NCBI RefSeq assembly: GCF_039645965.1 | Contig: NZ_CP147917.1 | Location: 310,001 to 374,000 of the forward strand | DNA: 64,000 nucleotides | Reading direction: 5' to 3' | Source: Sulfurimonas sp. HSL3-2 | Lineage (GTDB): Bacteria > Campylobacterota > Campylobacteria > Campylobacterales > Sulfurimonadaceae | Shown here: in pieces, positions 9,382 through 18,345 of the stretch | How positions within the stretch are numbered: position 1 is the first letter of the stretch | Layout: each line of letters opens with the position of its first letter | Made by a program: the position numbers and the translations under genes | Notes under the pieces: generated by a model | Told to the model about the DNA's origin: nothing | Seen by the model: the letters and a program-made list of their open reading frames with translations, nothing else | Databases searched by the model: none

Positions 9382-10321
9382 AACCATATTCGGACCGATC
9401 CGTTCAAGAAGGTTCGGAAACTCTTTAGGCATTGACCTTTCTCCCGCGGTAAAACAGTGTAACTTTGACTGTCTTTACTGCGAACTCGCTCCTGCTGCGA
9501 CAGTTGATAAACAGACAGATATCGTAAGCGTACAGACGATCATAAAAGATCTAAAAACTGCACTGGCTGAGCACCACAACATAGATGTCATAACACTGAC
9601 TGCTAACGGTGAACCCACTCTCTACCCATATCTTGATGAACTCATTGCCGAGATAGATAAGATAAAGGATGATAAAGAGATCCTTATCCTTACTAACAGT
9701 GCGACACTGGCTGATGAAAAAGTGTTTCACACCCTTTTGAAGCTAGATCAGGTAAAACTTTCGCTAGATGCTGTGACACCGGAAACCTTTAAAAAGATAG
9801 ACAGACCGCATAACGGCATAGATATAGATGCCCTTACATGTAAAGTAGAAGAGTTCTCTAAAAAGTTTGCCGGCAAGCTTTATATCGAGATACTTTTTGT
9901 CTACGGGCTCAACGATACTAAAGAGGAGGTAAAAGCTTTAAACGAGGTGTTAAAAAAACTTCAACGCGTGGAGCGTATTGATATAGGGACCATAGATCGT
10001 CCTCCGGCATATCCTGTTCAGGGTATAAGCTACTCCGAACTCTTCGATATAGCTCATATGTTTGATGCATCATTACCTATTCACATCGCTTCTAGAGTAC
10101 ATGCTGAGTCGTGTCAAAGCAGTTACAGCGACGAGGAGATCATTAACACATTAGACAAGCGTCCGCTCACTTTTGACGATACTGCTCTTTTGTTTGACGA
10201 AGCATCACAAGAGAGGTTGAAAAAGCTGATAGAAGCGGGAGATATCTCCATAAACAAAGTCGGGAACTTAGAGTTTTTAGTACTATCCAGAAATCTAAAA
10301 AGAAAACGCCAAAAATCTTGA
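9353..10321 (+). CDS. Radical SAM protein, COG0731-like, unknown substrate
   Basis: 322-residue radical SAM enzyme. The iron-sulphur cluster cysteines are Cys36, Cys40 and Cys43 (QCNFDCLYC, a CX3CX2C motif). The N-terminal block [19 protein letters not shown] and the later [10 protein letters not shown] and [10 protein letters not shown] segments match the bacterial branch of COG0731, distantly related to the archaeal and eukaryotic wyosine enzyme TYW1. The substrate of the bacterial branch is not known to me. ATG 9353 lies 29 bases inside hemE, so translation is probably coupled. Its TGA stop lies within the -35 element of the tRNA promoter that follows. Confidence 0.8.
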   Translation: MSVIESVENKTIFGPIRSRRFGNSLGIDLSPAVKQCNFDCLYCELAPAATVDKQTDIVSVQTIIKDLKTALAEHHNIDVITLTANGEPTLYPYLDELIAEIDKIKDDKEILILTNSATLADEKVFHTLLKLDQVKLSLDAVTPETFKKIDRPHNGIDIDALTCKVEEFSKKFAGKLYIEILFVYGLNDTKEEVKALNEVLKKLQRVERIDIGTIDRPPAYPVQGISYSELFDIAHMFDASLPIHIASRVHAESCQSSYSDEEIINTLDKRPLTFDDTALLFDEASQERLKKLIEAGDISINKVGNLEFLVLSRNLKRKRQKS

Positions 10322-10346
10322 CAATTAAGTTTGTTTAACATATAAT
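10318..10346 (+). promoter_or_regulatory. Consensus sigma-70 promoter of the tRNA cluster
   Basis: TTGACA at 10318-10323 and TATAAT at 10341-10346 are separated by 17 bases, a perfect textbook match. Transcription would begin near 10353, about ten bases before tRNA-Asn. The -35 hexamer overlaps the stop codon of the upstream gene. The match is notable because Campylobacterota housekeeping promoters usually lack a conserved -35 box. Confidence 0.8.
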
Positions 10347-10362
10347 TGCGGCTCATAAATAT

Positions 10363-10437
10363 TCCGGATTAGCTCAGCGGTAGAGTAGGTGACTGTTAAT
10401 CACTTGGTCACTGGTTCGAATCCAGTATCCGGAGCCA
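10363..10437 (+). tRNA. tRNA-Asn (GTT)
   Basis: 75 bases including an encoded CCA. The acceptor arms TCCGGAT and ATCCGGA pair fully. The anticodon loop CTGTTAA gives anticodon GTT at 10395-10397 (Asn), and the T-arm contains GGTTCGAATCC. First gene of a three-tRNA cluster. Confidence 0.97.
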
Positions 10438-10446
10438 CATTTTTAT

Positions 10447-10522
10447 GGCCAATTAGCTCAGTCGGTAGAGCAAGTGACTGAAAATCACTGTGTCCTTGGT
10501 TCGATTCCGAGATTGGCCACCA
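10447..10522 (+). tRNA. tRNA-Phe (GAA), copy 1
   Basis: 76 bases including an encoded CCA. The acceptor arms GGCCAAT and ATTGGCC pair. The anticodon loop CTGAAAA gives GAA at 10480-10482. Bases 36-38 are AAA, the usual recognition context for the MiaA/MiaB modification of A37; miaB is at 25427. The sequence is identical to copy 2. Confidence 0.97.
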
Positions 10523-10552
10523 CTTCAACTTTTTACAACCCATTTTTTACAT

Positions 10553-10628
10553 GGCCAATTAGCTCAGTCGGTAGAGCAAGTGACTGAAAATCACTGTGTC
10601 CTTGGTTCGATTCCGAGATTGGCCACCA
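10553..10628 (+). tRNA. tRNA-Phe (GAA), copy 2
   Basis: Identical over its 76 bases to the copy at 10447; a few flanking bases (AT before, CCACTTC after) are also shared, so it looks like a recent tandem duplication with a unit of about 106 bases. Only 30 bases separate the two copies, and all three tRNAs probably come from one transcript. Confidence 0.97.
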
Positions 10629-10782
10629 CTTCCACAAATCTATTTTACGTATATTTATATTTTATTAGCATCCCCATTAAAAGCCACTCTATTATTGCTG
10701 CATCTTTATTTCCATTTTCTTTTATTTTTTTAAGTTATATGAATTTCAAAAAATGTGATAAAATGGATGAACTAAATCATGG

Positions 10783-12876
10783 ATGTGTATCGATCATATG
10801 AAAAAATCTAGAGATAATAAAGATCATATTTTTAATGAACTGTCTGACGCTGAAAAAGTAGCATATCAGTACAACGCTATCATTGAAACGACGAGTGAAG
10901 GCTACTGGGTCAATGATATGCAGGGAAATTTTCTTGAAGTAAACAATGCCTTCTGTCAGATGTCCGGCTACACTAGAGATGAACTTTTAACCATGAAAAT
11001 ACCCGATATCGAGGCAAAAGAAACTCCACAAGAGACAAAAAAACATATCGAAAAGATCATTAAAACAGGAAATGACAGCTTTGAGACAAAGCATCGCAGA
11101 AAAAACGGCGAGATCTATGATGTAGAGATAACGACCACATTTTTAACCATATATGGCGGCAGATTCTTTGTGTTTATAAGAGATGTGACAGAAAGAAAGA
11201 AGAGTGAAAGTAATTTACAACTCTCTGCTAAAGTATTTTCTACTATGACAGACGGTGTGGTCATTACGGATGCAACCCAAAAAATCATCAATGCCAATAA
11301 CGCTTTTTGTAAAAACACAGGATATCCGCTAGACGAACTCTTAGGTCAAAAACCTTCTATCTTAAGTTCGGGCTGGCATGATAAAAAGTTTTATAACGAT
11401 ATGTGGAAACAGATAAATAAAACAGGTAAGTGGCAGGGTGAGATAATGGACCGTAGGAAAAACGGTGAGCTTTATACGGCAGAGACATCTATCGTCTCCA
11501 TAAAAAATAAAGAGGATATCATCACACATTACATCGCAGTATCCAGTGACATAACTTTAAAAAAAGAGCAGGAAGAAGTCATCAATAACTTGGCATATTA
11601 CGATGGACTTACGAAACTGCCAAATAGAGTTTTCTTTGAGGAAAGATTCAATCATAAGATTGCTGTAGCCAAAAGAAAAAATAGTAATATAGCCCTGTTC
11701 TTCATCGATCTGGATAACTTTAAGATCATAAACGATACTTTCGGACATCTCATCGGAGATAAGTTTTTAGAAAACGCGGCTAAAAGACTAAAAGACGCTA
11801 TTAGAGAAGAGGATATTGTTGGACGTTTTGGCGGAGATGAGTTTACTATTTTAATAGAAGATTTTAAAACTGCTTCGAGTTTAGGGGTAATAGCAGGTAA
11901 AATCGTTGATATATTTAACCAGCCCTTTAAGTTCAATAGTCATGATTTTTTTTCTGGAGCAAGTATCGGCATAAGCGTATATCCTGAAAACGGAAAGACC
12001 TACCATGAACTGATGAAAGCAGCTGATACGGCGATGTATCATGTGAAGGCTTTGGGTAAAAGCGGATATGAGTTTTATTCTAAAACCATGGGAGAGATAG
12101 TCTCAGAACGTATGGCACTTAATAATAATCTGAGAAGTGCTTTGGCAAACAATGAGTTTCATCTTGTGTATCAGCCAAAGATAGATGTCTCTCTAAACAA
12201 AGTGTATGGTATGGAAGCGCTTTTACGTTGGAACAGTCCTAACTTGGGTTTTATCCCACCCGATAAGTTTATACCGGTCTTAGAGGAAAACGGACTTATA
12301 TATGAGGTCGGCTTATGGATCATAAAACAGGCTCTTAGTGATACAAAGAGCTTTTATGGTGCAGGTTTCAACGATCTATGTATCTCGATCAATATATCCT
12401 ACATACAGATAGAAAATGATGACTTTTTAGAGGATTTAGGAAGGATCGTAGATGAAGTCGGTATCGCTAAAAGCAACATAGAACTTGAGATAACCGAGAC
12501 TCAGATCATGAACAATCTCGAAGAGGCACTTGCCAAGTTAAAAGAGATCACAAAGTATGGGATAAAGATATCGATCGATGACTTCGGAACGGGTTATTCA
12601 TCTTTGAGTTATCTGAAAAAACTTCCTGCAGATACAATAAAGATCGATAAAAGTTTTGTACTGGATATCGATAAGAATGAAGATGACAGATCAATAGTTC
12701 AGGCTATTGTCGCTCTATCAAAATCATTAAATAAGAGTGTTATTGCAGAAGGTTCTGAGACACAGACTCATATAGATATTTTAAAAGAGTTAGGTTGTAC
12801 AAAAGTACAAGGCTATTTTTATTCAAAACCGTTATCATATGAGGAGTTTATAAGTTATATGAAAAATTTTCGTTAA
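10783..12876 (+). CDS. PAS-PAS-GGDEF-EAL cyclic-di-GMP enzyme
   Basis: 697-residue cytoplasmic signalling protein with no transmembrane segment. Two PAS domains (about 30-145 and 150-270, each ending in an RDVTERK or SDITLKKE-like PAC segment) precede a GGDEF diguanylate cyclase domain with intact GGDEF at 350-354 and an inhibitory-site RxxD (REED) five residues upstream. An EAL phosphodiesterase domain follows, with intact EALLRW at 478-483 and the later motifs ETQIM, DDFGTGYSSLSYL and KIDKSFV. Both catalytic domains look active, so it could make or break c-di-GMP depending on PAS input. The start could also be ATG 10798. A second GGDEF protein lies downstream, suggesting a local c-di-GMP pair. 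Confidence 0.9.
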   Translation: MCIDHMKKSRDNKDHIFNELSDAEKVAYQYNAIIETTSEGYWVNDMQGNFLEVNNAFCQMSGYTRDELLTMKIPDIEAKETPQETKKHIEKIIKTGNDSFETKHRRKNGEIYDVEITTTFLTIYGGRFFVFIRDVTERKKSESNLQLSAKVFSTMTDGVVITDATQKIINANNAFCKNTGYPLDELLGQKPSILSSGWHDKKFYNDMWKQINKTGKWQGEIMDRRKNGELYTAETSIVSIKNKEDIITHYIAVSSDITLKKEQEEVINNLAYYDGLTKLPNRVFFEERFNHKIAVAKRKNSNIALFFIDLDNFKIINDTFGHLIGDKFLENAAKRLKDAIREEDIVGRFGGDEFTILIEDFKTASSLGVIAGKIVDIFNQPFKFNSHDFFSGASIGISVYPENGKTYHELMKAADTAMYHVKALGKSGYEFYSKTMGEIVSERMALNNNLRSALANNEFHLVYQPKIDVSLNKVYGMEALLRWNSPNLGFIPPDKFIPVLEENGLIYEVGLWIIKQALSDTKSFYGAGFNDLCISINISYIQIENDDFLEDLGRIVDEVGIAKSNIELEITETQIMNNLEEALAKLKEITKYGIKISIDDFGTGYSSLSYLKKLPADTIKIDKSFVLDIDKNEDDRSIVQAIVALSKSLNKSVIAEGSETQTHIDILKELGCTKVQGYFYSKPLSYEEFISYMKNFR

Positions 12877-12991
12877 AAGATAGAGTTTTATTTTTTAATT
12901 GTTATTTTTTAAGTTGTACTATTATTTTTAATATGTATTTGGTCAATGATTTTCTAAAACGGTCAAACCTAAATAAAATAGTGGGTGTGTT

Positions 12992-14929
12992 ATGAAAAAA
13001 TATAATGACAACAACAGCTCCTATAAAAAACTGCAAAAATCTCCATATCAACTCATTTCAATAATGGTTCTCGTCGTCATTGTCGTTACAAATGCATCTA
13101 TTTACGGCTTATATAAGATTGGATTTGAACAGCAAAAAAAACGTCTTACCGAAATCGTTCAGAGTGAAGCTGTTATGATAAATATGATCATAGATTTTCA
13201 GACGAAAATAAATGATATAGATCATGATGGAGATAAGCTGTCAAAAACAAAATCTGAGTCTGAAGTTTTGAAAAAGCTTATGTACGCTCATGAAAAATTT
13301 TCAGGATTTGGTGAGACTGGAGAGTTCGTTCTTGGAAAGCTTGATGGTAATAAGATACGCTTTTTGTTGAGTCATCGTCATAATGAAGTCGATAGAATGA
13401 ACTCTATAACTATTGATTCTACACTTGCCGAGCCGATGCGTTTGGCATTACAAGGTAAATCCGGAAGTCTGGTAGGACTTGATTATCGCGGCAGTTACGT
13501 GTTAGCAGCATACGAGCCTATCAATGCTTTTTCTTGGGGAATAGTCGCTAAAATAGACCTTTCAGAGATACAAGCTCCATATATACAAGCTGCACTATTT
13601 GGATTATTTGGAAGCATTATACTTATTATCATAGGCAGCTTTATTGTCCTGTACTTTACTCATCCCCTTCTTGCAGAGATCGAGAGAAACAGACAATATA
13701 ACCGTATGCTGTTTAACAAGTCTCAGATCGGACTTGCTCTGACTGACATAAAAGGGAAGATGATAGATGTAAATCCTGCATTTTTGAAGTTGACAGGTTA
13801 TGAGGCTGATGAGATATTAAGCATGACTTATTGGGATATCACGCCGGAAAAATATACACCCCAAGAGTATCAGCAACTCAATAGCCTTTTTAAAAAAGGA
13901 GAGTATGGTCCTTATGAAAAAGAGTACATTCATAAAGACGGCCATTTAGTGAATGTCAGACTCTCGGGATGTATATTGGAGCGAGACGGTCAAAAATATA
14001 TCTGGTCAAATGTTGAAGATATTACAGAAAAGAAACGGTATGAACTCGCTCTTCAAGAAGCATCACTTGTATTTGAACACACGCACGAGGGTATTATGAT
14101 AACAGATGCCGATGTCAAGATTATAAGGGTAAACAGTACATTTACTGAAGTAACCGGATATACATTTGAAGAGGTGGCAGGAAAGAACCCTAGCTTTTTG
14201 CAATCAGGACTACTAGATAAAGATTTTTACAAAAAGATGTGGAGTACGATAAACATTAAAGGTACATGGTACGGAGAGATAAACAACAAACGTAAAAACG
14301 GCGAGTTGTTTACAACCCTGCAAAGCATTACAGCTGTTAAAAATCCAGATGGAAGCGTTAGCGGGTATGTATCGGTATTTTCAGATATTAGTGAACGTAA
14401 AGTTTATGAACTGAAAATGGCACATCTCGCAAGTCATGATACGCTGACATCTCTTCCAAATAGAATGAACTTTAACGATAATCTGGATAAAGCGATCAAA
14501 ATGGCAAAACGACGTAAAAATAAAGTCGCTGTGCTATTTATTGATTTGAACCGTTTTAAAGAGGTAAATGATACGTTAGGTCATGAGATAGGTGATTATC
14601 TTCTTAAAGAGGTTGCGAAGCGTCTTTTAGCATGTGTAAGGGATGAAGATACTGTTTCTAGACTTGGAGGCGATGAGTTTGCGATCATATTAACGGAACT
14701 GAAAGACTCAAAAGATGCCCTTAATATTGTTAAAAAAATAATCCAAAACGTTGAAAAACCGTTGTTTATATTTGAACATTATTTACTTCCTTCTTTGAGT
14801 ATAGGCATAAGTATATATCCTGAAAATGGAGAAGAACGCAGTATACTTTTAAATAATGCAGATAAGGCGATGTATGTCGCTAAAGAGAAAAAAGAAGAGA
14901 GATATGAATTTTATAGAGATTCTCTTTAA
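12992..14929 (+). CDS. Membrane-bound sensor diguanylate cyclase (periplasmic sensor, PAS-PAS-GGDEF)
   Basis: 645 residues. The first transmembrane helix is about residues 19-42. A periplasmic sensor of about 160 residues follows, with a Cache-like end (LDYRGSYVLAAYEPI...SWGIVAKID), then a second helix (about 204-230). Two PAS domains (about 240-350 and 360-475) lead to the GGDEF domain with intact GGDEF at 559-563 and an RxxD inhibitory site (RDED). No EAL domain is present. It should synthesise c-di-GMP in response to an external ligand; the ligand is unknown. It lies 115 bases after the GGDEF-EAL gene in the same direction, and the AT-rich gap probably carries its own promoter. Confidence 0.88.
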   Translation: MKKYNDNNSSYKKLQKSPYQLISIMVLVVIVVTNASIYGLYKIGFEQQKKRLTEIVQSEAVMINMIIDFQTKINDIDHDGDKLSKTKSESEVLKKLMYAHEKFSGFGETGEFVLGKLDGNKIRFLLSHRHNEVDRMNSITIDSTLAEPMRLALQGKSGSLVGLDYRGSYVLAAYEPINAFSWGIVAKIDLSEIQAPYIQAALFGLFGSIILIIIGSFIVLYFTHPLLAEIERNRQYNRMLFNKSQIGLALTDIKGKMIDVNPAFLKLTGYEADEILSMTYWDITPEKYTPQEYQQLNSLFKKGEYGPYEKEYIHKDGHLVNVRLSGCILERDGQKYIWSNVEDITEKKRYELALQEASLVFEHTHEGIMITDADVKIIRVNSTFTEVTGYTFEEVAGKNPSFLQSGLLDKDFYKKMWSTINIKGTWYGEINNKRKNGELFTTLQSITAVKNPDGSVSGYVSVFSDISERKVYELKMAHLASHDTLTSLPNRMNFNDNLDKAIKMAKRRKNKVAVLFIDLNRFKEVNDTLGHEIGDYLLKEVAKRLLACVRDEDTVSRLGGDEFAIILTELKDSKDALNIVKKIIQNVEKPLFIFEHYLLPSLSIGISIYPENGEERSILLNNADKAMYVAKEKKEERYEFYRDSL

Positions 14930-14990
14930 CGCAAATAATAGCTTATTTGTACTATTATTTTATTACATGTAAAAGAGGAGATTTCTGTTT

Positions 14991-15836
14991 ATGGTAAAAG
15001 TAGCAGCTATTCAGATGAGTATGAGCGATGATAAAAGCTCTAACATAAATAAAGCCGTAAGATTGGTAAGAGAAGCATCAAACAGCGGTGCAAACATAAT
15101 ACTTTTGCCCGAGCTTTTTGAAGGGCTGTATTTTTGTAAAGATATAGATGAAAAATATTTTTCTTGGGCGCAGGAAAGAGTAGGAAATCCGATCCTGAAA
15201 ACTTTTTCAGCTCTTGCAAAAGAGTTAAAAGTAGTTCTTCTTGTGAGTTATTTCGAAAAAAGCGGGGATGAATACTTTAACTCTTTAGTAGTTATGGACG
15301 CTGATGGAAAAGAGCTTGAAAACTACCGTAAAACACATATTCCTGACGGTCCTGGATATGAAGAGAAGTTTTACTTTAAACCGGGCGATACAGGCTTTAA
15401 AGTCTGGGATACTGCATATGGTCGAATAGGTGCCGGAATATGTTGGGATCAATGGTTCTGTGAGACGGCACGTGTACTTACATTAAAGGGTGCCGAGTTG
15501 ATATTTTATCCGACAGCCATAGGCAGTGAACCGGAGATCAATGTGGATTCAAAAGATCATTGGCAGCGAGTTCAGATGGGACATGCCGCGACAAATATAG
15601 TTCCGGTCATAGCTGCAAACAGATATGGGGAAGAGGTAGGCAGCAGCTGTACGCTTAAGTTTTACGGTTCATCTTTTATAACAGACAGTTCGGGTGAAAA
15701 GATCGCTGAGGCATCACGCAATAGAGAAGAGATCATCTATGCTGAGTTTGATCTGGAAAAAAATAGAGAGTTTCAACACTACTGGGGTCTTATCCGTGAC
15801 AGACGTCCGGAGTGTTATGGAGACTTGGTAAAGTAA
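14991..15836 (+). CDS. aguB: N-carbamoylputrescine amidase
   Basis: 281-residue nitrilase-superfamily amidohydrolase. The catalytic triad is visible as Glu41 (LLPELFE), Lys114 (YRKTHIPDG) and Cys151 (GAGICWDQWF). The blocks around these residues match AguB, which converts N-carbamoylputrescine to putrescine in the agmatine route. The usual partner agmatine deiminase (aguA) is not adjacent. Translation starts at ATG 14991 after AAGAGGAG. A strong hairpin follows the stop. Confidence 0.9.
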   Translation: MVKVAAIQMSMSDDKSSNINKAVRLVREASNSGANIILLPELFEGLYFCKDIDEKYFSWAQERVGNPILKTFSALAKELKVVLLVSYFEKSGDEYFNSLVVMDADGKELENYRKTHIPDGPGYEEKFYFKPGDTGFKVWDTAYGRIGAGICWDQWFCETARVLTLKGAELIFYPTAIGSEPEINVDSKDHWQRVQMGHAATNIVPVIAANRYGEEVGSSCTLKFYGSSFITDSSGEKIAEASRNREEIIYAEFDLEKNREFQHYWGLIRDRRPECYGDLVK

Positions 15837-15845
15837 TACTTAGTA

Positions 15846-15873
15846 TTTCGATGTGAGAAAAGTCACATCGAAA
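15846..15873. terminator. Bidirectional hairpin between convergent aguB and the lipoprotein operon
   Basis: An 11-base perfect stem (arms 15846-15856 and 15863-15873) with a six-base loop, bordered by TTT and AAA. It lies 9 bases after the aguB stop and 8 bases from the end of the opposing gene, as expected for a shared terminator. The centre of the stem also reads TGTGA-N6-TCACA, the CRP consensus; see findings. Confidence 0.7.
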
Positions 15874-15880
15874 TAGATCT

Positions 15881-16573
15881 TTAATTCCCTTGATTTTGAG
15901 GAAGTATTTGAACACCTTGATCTTGAAGATAGTTCTCGTGATACGGCCCTAAAGGCAGTGTCGTGATAAGTCTTGCATTTGCTACTCTTGCATATTTGAC
16001 ATAATCTGCTGCTGCAGTATTGACTGCAGTGATCACTGCTTTAAGGACTAATCCGGCAAGACCGCCGCCGCTGTCTCCGCCGCCGCTAAGATCGACTACG
16101 ACCGTTCCGGTATATTTCCATAACTCTTCAGATGTCGAGGTCGAGACTATACTCGCCTCAATAGATACCGTTAGATTCGAAGCAAGAACGGCATATGAGA
16201 CATCCCATTTTTTGATACGCGTAAACAAGACAGCATCCGCTCCAAAATAATCATGAAACTTATTTAAAGGCGTATTGTAGATCAACTCCGTATCGTAAGC
16301 GCCCTCTTGTTTCATAATATCACTGACCATCTCTACAGGGAATGTATAGTACCCCATAAGTGCAAAAGGCATCTCTATAGTAGTCATATAGTAGTCTTTC
16401 GCTTCCGCGTCGGTACTTTCATTCATAGGCGGAAGGATAAGGAGTGATTTTGGATGCTCCTCATACATCTTAGGAAATGCTTCAGCTTTTGTCATCATCT
16501 TTGGCGCACATCCGGAAAATACAAATAATGTCATAACAAGCGCTGTTGCAGCGAGTAGGTTTTTATAGATCAT
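15881..16573 (-). CDS. DUF799 / GNA1162-family lipoprotein
   Basis: 230-residue lipoprotein with signal peptide and lipobox VFSGC (Cys21). The mature part begins with PKMMTKAEAFPKMYEEHP and contains ILPPMNES, GYYTFPVEM and FGADAVLF, typical of the DUF799 family that includes the meningococcal antigen GNA1162. A Gly/Ser-rich region near residue 165 (GGGDSGGG) is followed by an amphipathic stretch. It is the last gene of a four-lipoprotein operon and overlaps the preceding DUF4810 gene by four bases. The CsgG-DUF4810-DUF799 trio is a known conserved arrangement in other Proteobacteria (for example Neisseria); its function is not established. Confidence 0.85.
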   Translation of the reverse strand: MIYKNLLAATALVMTLFVFSGCAPKMMTKAEAFPKMYEEHPKSLLILPPMNESTDAEAKDYYMTTIEMPFALMGYYTFPVEMVSDIMKQEGAYDTELIYNTPLNKFHDYFGADAVLFTRIKKWDVSYAVLASNLTVSIEASIVSTSTSEELWKYTGTVVVDLSGGGDSGGGLAGLVLKAVITAVNTAAADYVKYARVANARLITTLPLGPYHENYLQDQGVQILPQNQGN

Positions 16574-16953
16574 TTTTTATCTCCTTGTGCTATCTTGACT
16601 TTTTTTATCATAAGATCCATAAAATGTGCAGACTCCGGATATATGGTTTTTTCTTTAGTGAAGTTGTCTATGGCCTCTTTCGTTTTACCGCTTTTTAAAT
16701 AGATATACCCTAAGTTTGCATACATGCCGGGAGCGACACGTCCTGAACGGCTTTCTTTCGCATTTTCTATCGCCATCTCTATAGATTTTTGGTACTCCAA
16801 TGCCGACTCTTCGCTCATGTTCTTTTTGTAGTTATAGTAACTGTCGCTATAGTTTTCATAGTCATATAAAGGCTTTGGCTGATTTGCACAGCCTGATAAA
16901 AGCAGTATCGCCAAAGCAGGAATCGTAAGTACTGTTGTTTTAGATATTTTCAT
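16570..16953 (-). CDS. DUF4810-family lipoprotein
   Basis: 127 residues with lipobox LLLSGC (Cys22). The mature start PLYDYENYSDSYYNYKK is the aromatic-rich block typical of DUF4810. The C-terminal half (GMYANLGYIYLKSGKTKEAIDNF) looks like one tetratricopeptide-type helical pair. It overlaps the upstream small-lipoprotein gene by one base and the downstream DUF799 gene by four, so synthesis of the set is coupled. Probably an outer-membrane-anchored partner of the CsgG-like protein. Confidence 0.82.
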   Translation of the reverse strand: MKISKTTVLTIPALAILLLSGCANQPKPLYDYENYSDSYYNYKKNMSEESALEYQKSIEMAIENAKESRSGRVAPGMYANLGYIYLKSGKTKEAIDNFTKEKTIYPESAHFMDLMIKKVKIAQGDKK

Positions 16954-17252
16954 TATTTAACCTCTATCTCTTTTGCGATGCCGTCACCCACAAAAATCTC
17001 TCTTTTTAAAATAAGCATATCGTCTTTATAGATAGTGATGATATGTTTTCCGGGTTTTATTCCGTACTGATTGTCACGTCCAGCTTTTACTGCAAACTCT
17101 TCAGAATCATCTATAGATACGGCAGCACCATCAACATTACCTGTAAAATAAAGATATGACTTCTGTGCTCCTGTAGCTACTCCCTCTTTATATCCGCATC
17201 CGCTGAAACTAACTACTGCTAACATAGTCAGGACTAATAATATATATCTCAT
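16953..17252 (-). CDS. Small lipoprotein with PEGA-like domain
   Basis: 99 residues with lipobox VSFSGC (Cys19). The mature part has the pattern YFTGNVDGAAVSIDD ... GIKPGKHIITIYKDD, which resembles a single small beta-sandwich of PEGA type (found in surface and sensor proteins). I cannot name a family with certainty. It lies between the CsgG-like and DUF4810 genes, overlapping them by four and one bases, so it belongs to the same complex or process. It is the extra member compared with the better-known CsgG-DUF4810-DUF799 trio. Confidence 0.6.
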   Translation of the reverse strand: MRYILLVLTMLAVVSFSGCGYKEGVATGAQKSYLYFTGNVDGAAVSIDDSEEFAVKAGRDNQYGIKPGKHIITIYKDDMLILKREIFVGDGIAKEIEVK

Positions 17253-18229
17253 TTTTTATCTCCTAGTTGCATATAAAGTTTACTAAAATCTTTTGAAGCG
17301 ATGTAAGGGCGCAGATCTCCGTTTAAGATTTTTGCAGTAGAGACTTCATTTTCCGGTCTATCACCCAAAGTGGATGTTATCTCGATGGTTGCGAGTTTTT
17401 TGCCCGGTAGTGTCATCATCATATTTGTCTGCGGATTTTTGACCTGCTTGCCCTTTAGATAGACATCAAATCTATCACCCACTTTGATGTTTTGGCTTTT
17501 TCCGCCTGAAGTGATAAGGGAACCGTCTTGATATCCGAGTATGTAGCCCCTCCAAGGTTTATCGAGCATATTCTCTATGATATTGGAAGTAAGATCAGAT
17601 ATCGCAGCGTCTATCGCTTTATCATTCAGTTCACTGTCATAGCTGCCTTTTGCACCCACACCCATTACAGTTCCTGCTTCACTGTATGCACTTCCTTTTC
17701 CATCTTCAGAGTAGATAATCTCTCCGGTGCTGACATCGACTATACGAATATGGACTTTTGCAAAAGTCTCCTGTTTTTTAACACGGCTGAACCAGCCTAC
17801 ATCACTAGTCTCTTTACGTCCAAACTCAGTGATAGAACCGAGGATCAGGTAATCGGCAGCATTATCAAGTTTTTTGGAACCGCCCATCTTGAGTTCATCT
17901 TCGATCTTTGACATGTCTGCACGTTCAAGCATTATGAATTTACCGGATTTAAAAAGCTGTGCCGATAATATATCCATAGCCTGTTTACCGATCTTATCAT
18001 TGTTTTTATCTATAAAAAAGCTTTGTCCGTATCTGGTCTCATTTGTAAATCTGCCTATGGCGACTTTTCTTTTTAGACCTGTAGGCTCATCTTTTTTTAT
18101 TTGCAGTGTTTTACTGACTTCAGGAGTAGAGTCTGAAGGAGTCTCGTGTATTTCAGTTTTTTTCATAGTTGCACAACCAGAAAACAAAACCGTTCCGACA
18201 ATAAGTGTACTAAATATTTTGCTATACAT
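17249..18229 (-). CDS. CsgG-family outer-membrane lipoprotein
   Basis: 326 residues with lipobox VLFSGC (Cys19). After a charged linker, residues about 50-230 match the CsgG fold: VAIGRFTNETRYG, the LSAQLFKSGKFIMLER segment, ADYLILGSITEFG, VDVSTGEIIYSEDGKGSA and a C-terminal amphipathic helix. The C-terminal extension carries a second small beta domain (QNIKVGDRFDVYLKG). CsgG itself forms the curli secretion pore, but no curli subunit (csgA/B) or csgE/F is nearby, so secretion of curli is unlikely here. It is the first gene of the four-gene operon. Confidence 0.85.
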   Translation of the reverse strand: MYSKIFSTLIVGTVLFSGCATMKKTEIHETPSDSTPEVSKTLQIKKDEPTGLKRKVAIGRFTNETRYGQSFFIDKNNDKIGKQAMDILSAQLFKSGKFIMLERADMSKIEDELKMGGSKKLDNAADYLILGSITEFGRKETSDVGWFSRVKKQETFAKVHIRIVDVSTGEIIYSEDGKGSAYSEAGTVMGVGAKGSYDSELNDKAIDAAISDLTSNIIENMLDKPWRGYILGYQDGSLITSGGKSQNIKVGDRFDVYLKGKQVKNPQTNMMMTLPGKKLATIEITSTLGDRPENEVSTAKILNGDLRPYIASKDFSKLYMQLGDKK

Positions 18230-18251
18230 CGTTAACCTTTGATAAAATATT

Positions 18252-18271
18252 TCACAGTAATTGTGAGTATA
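18252..18271 (-). promoter_or_regulatory. Putative csgG-operon promoter with overlapping palindrome
   Basis: On the minus strand a TATACT (18266-18271 on plus as AGTATA) lies about 37 bases before the csgG ATG. Directly next to it is the inverted repeat TCACA-N5-TGTGA (18252-18266), which overlaps the -10 by one base and could be an operator. No experiment supports either assignment. Confidence 0.35.
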
Positions 18272-18345
18272 CGGTTAATATAGTAGCAAAATAATATTAA
18301 AAAAGTATTTTAAAGTGATAAATGAAAGGAAATAAAGAAGTGTTC

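Noticed and set aside
9353-10628. Idea that the COG0731 radical SAM enzyme makes wyosine on the neighbouring tRNA-Phe
   Set aside because: Wyosine needs G at position 37; both tRNA-Phe genes have A37, which is the MiaB type of target.
10490-10801. 103-codon ORF across the second tRNA-Phe
   Set aside because: It is formed by tRNA sequence and AT-rich spacer, with no ribosome-binding site or protein similarity.
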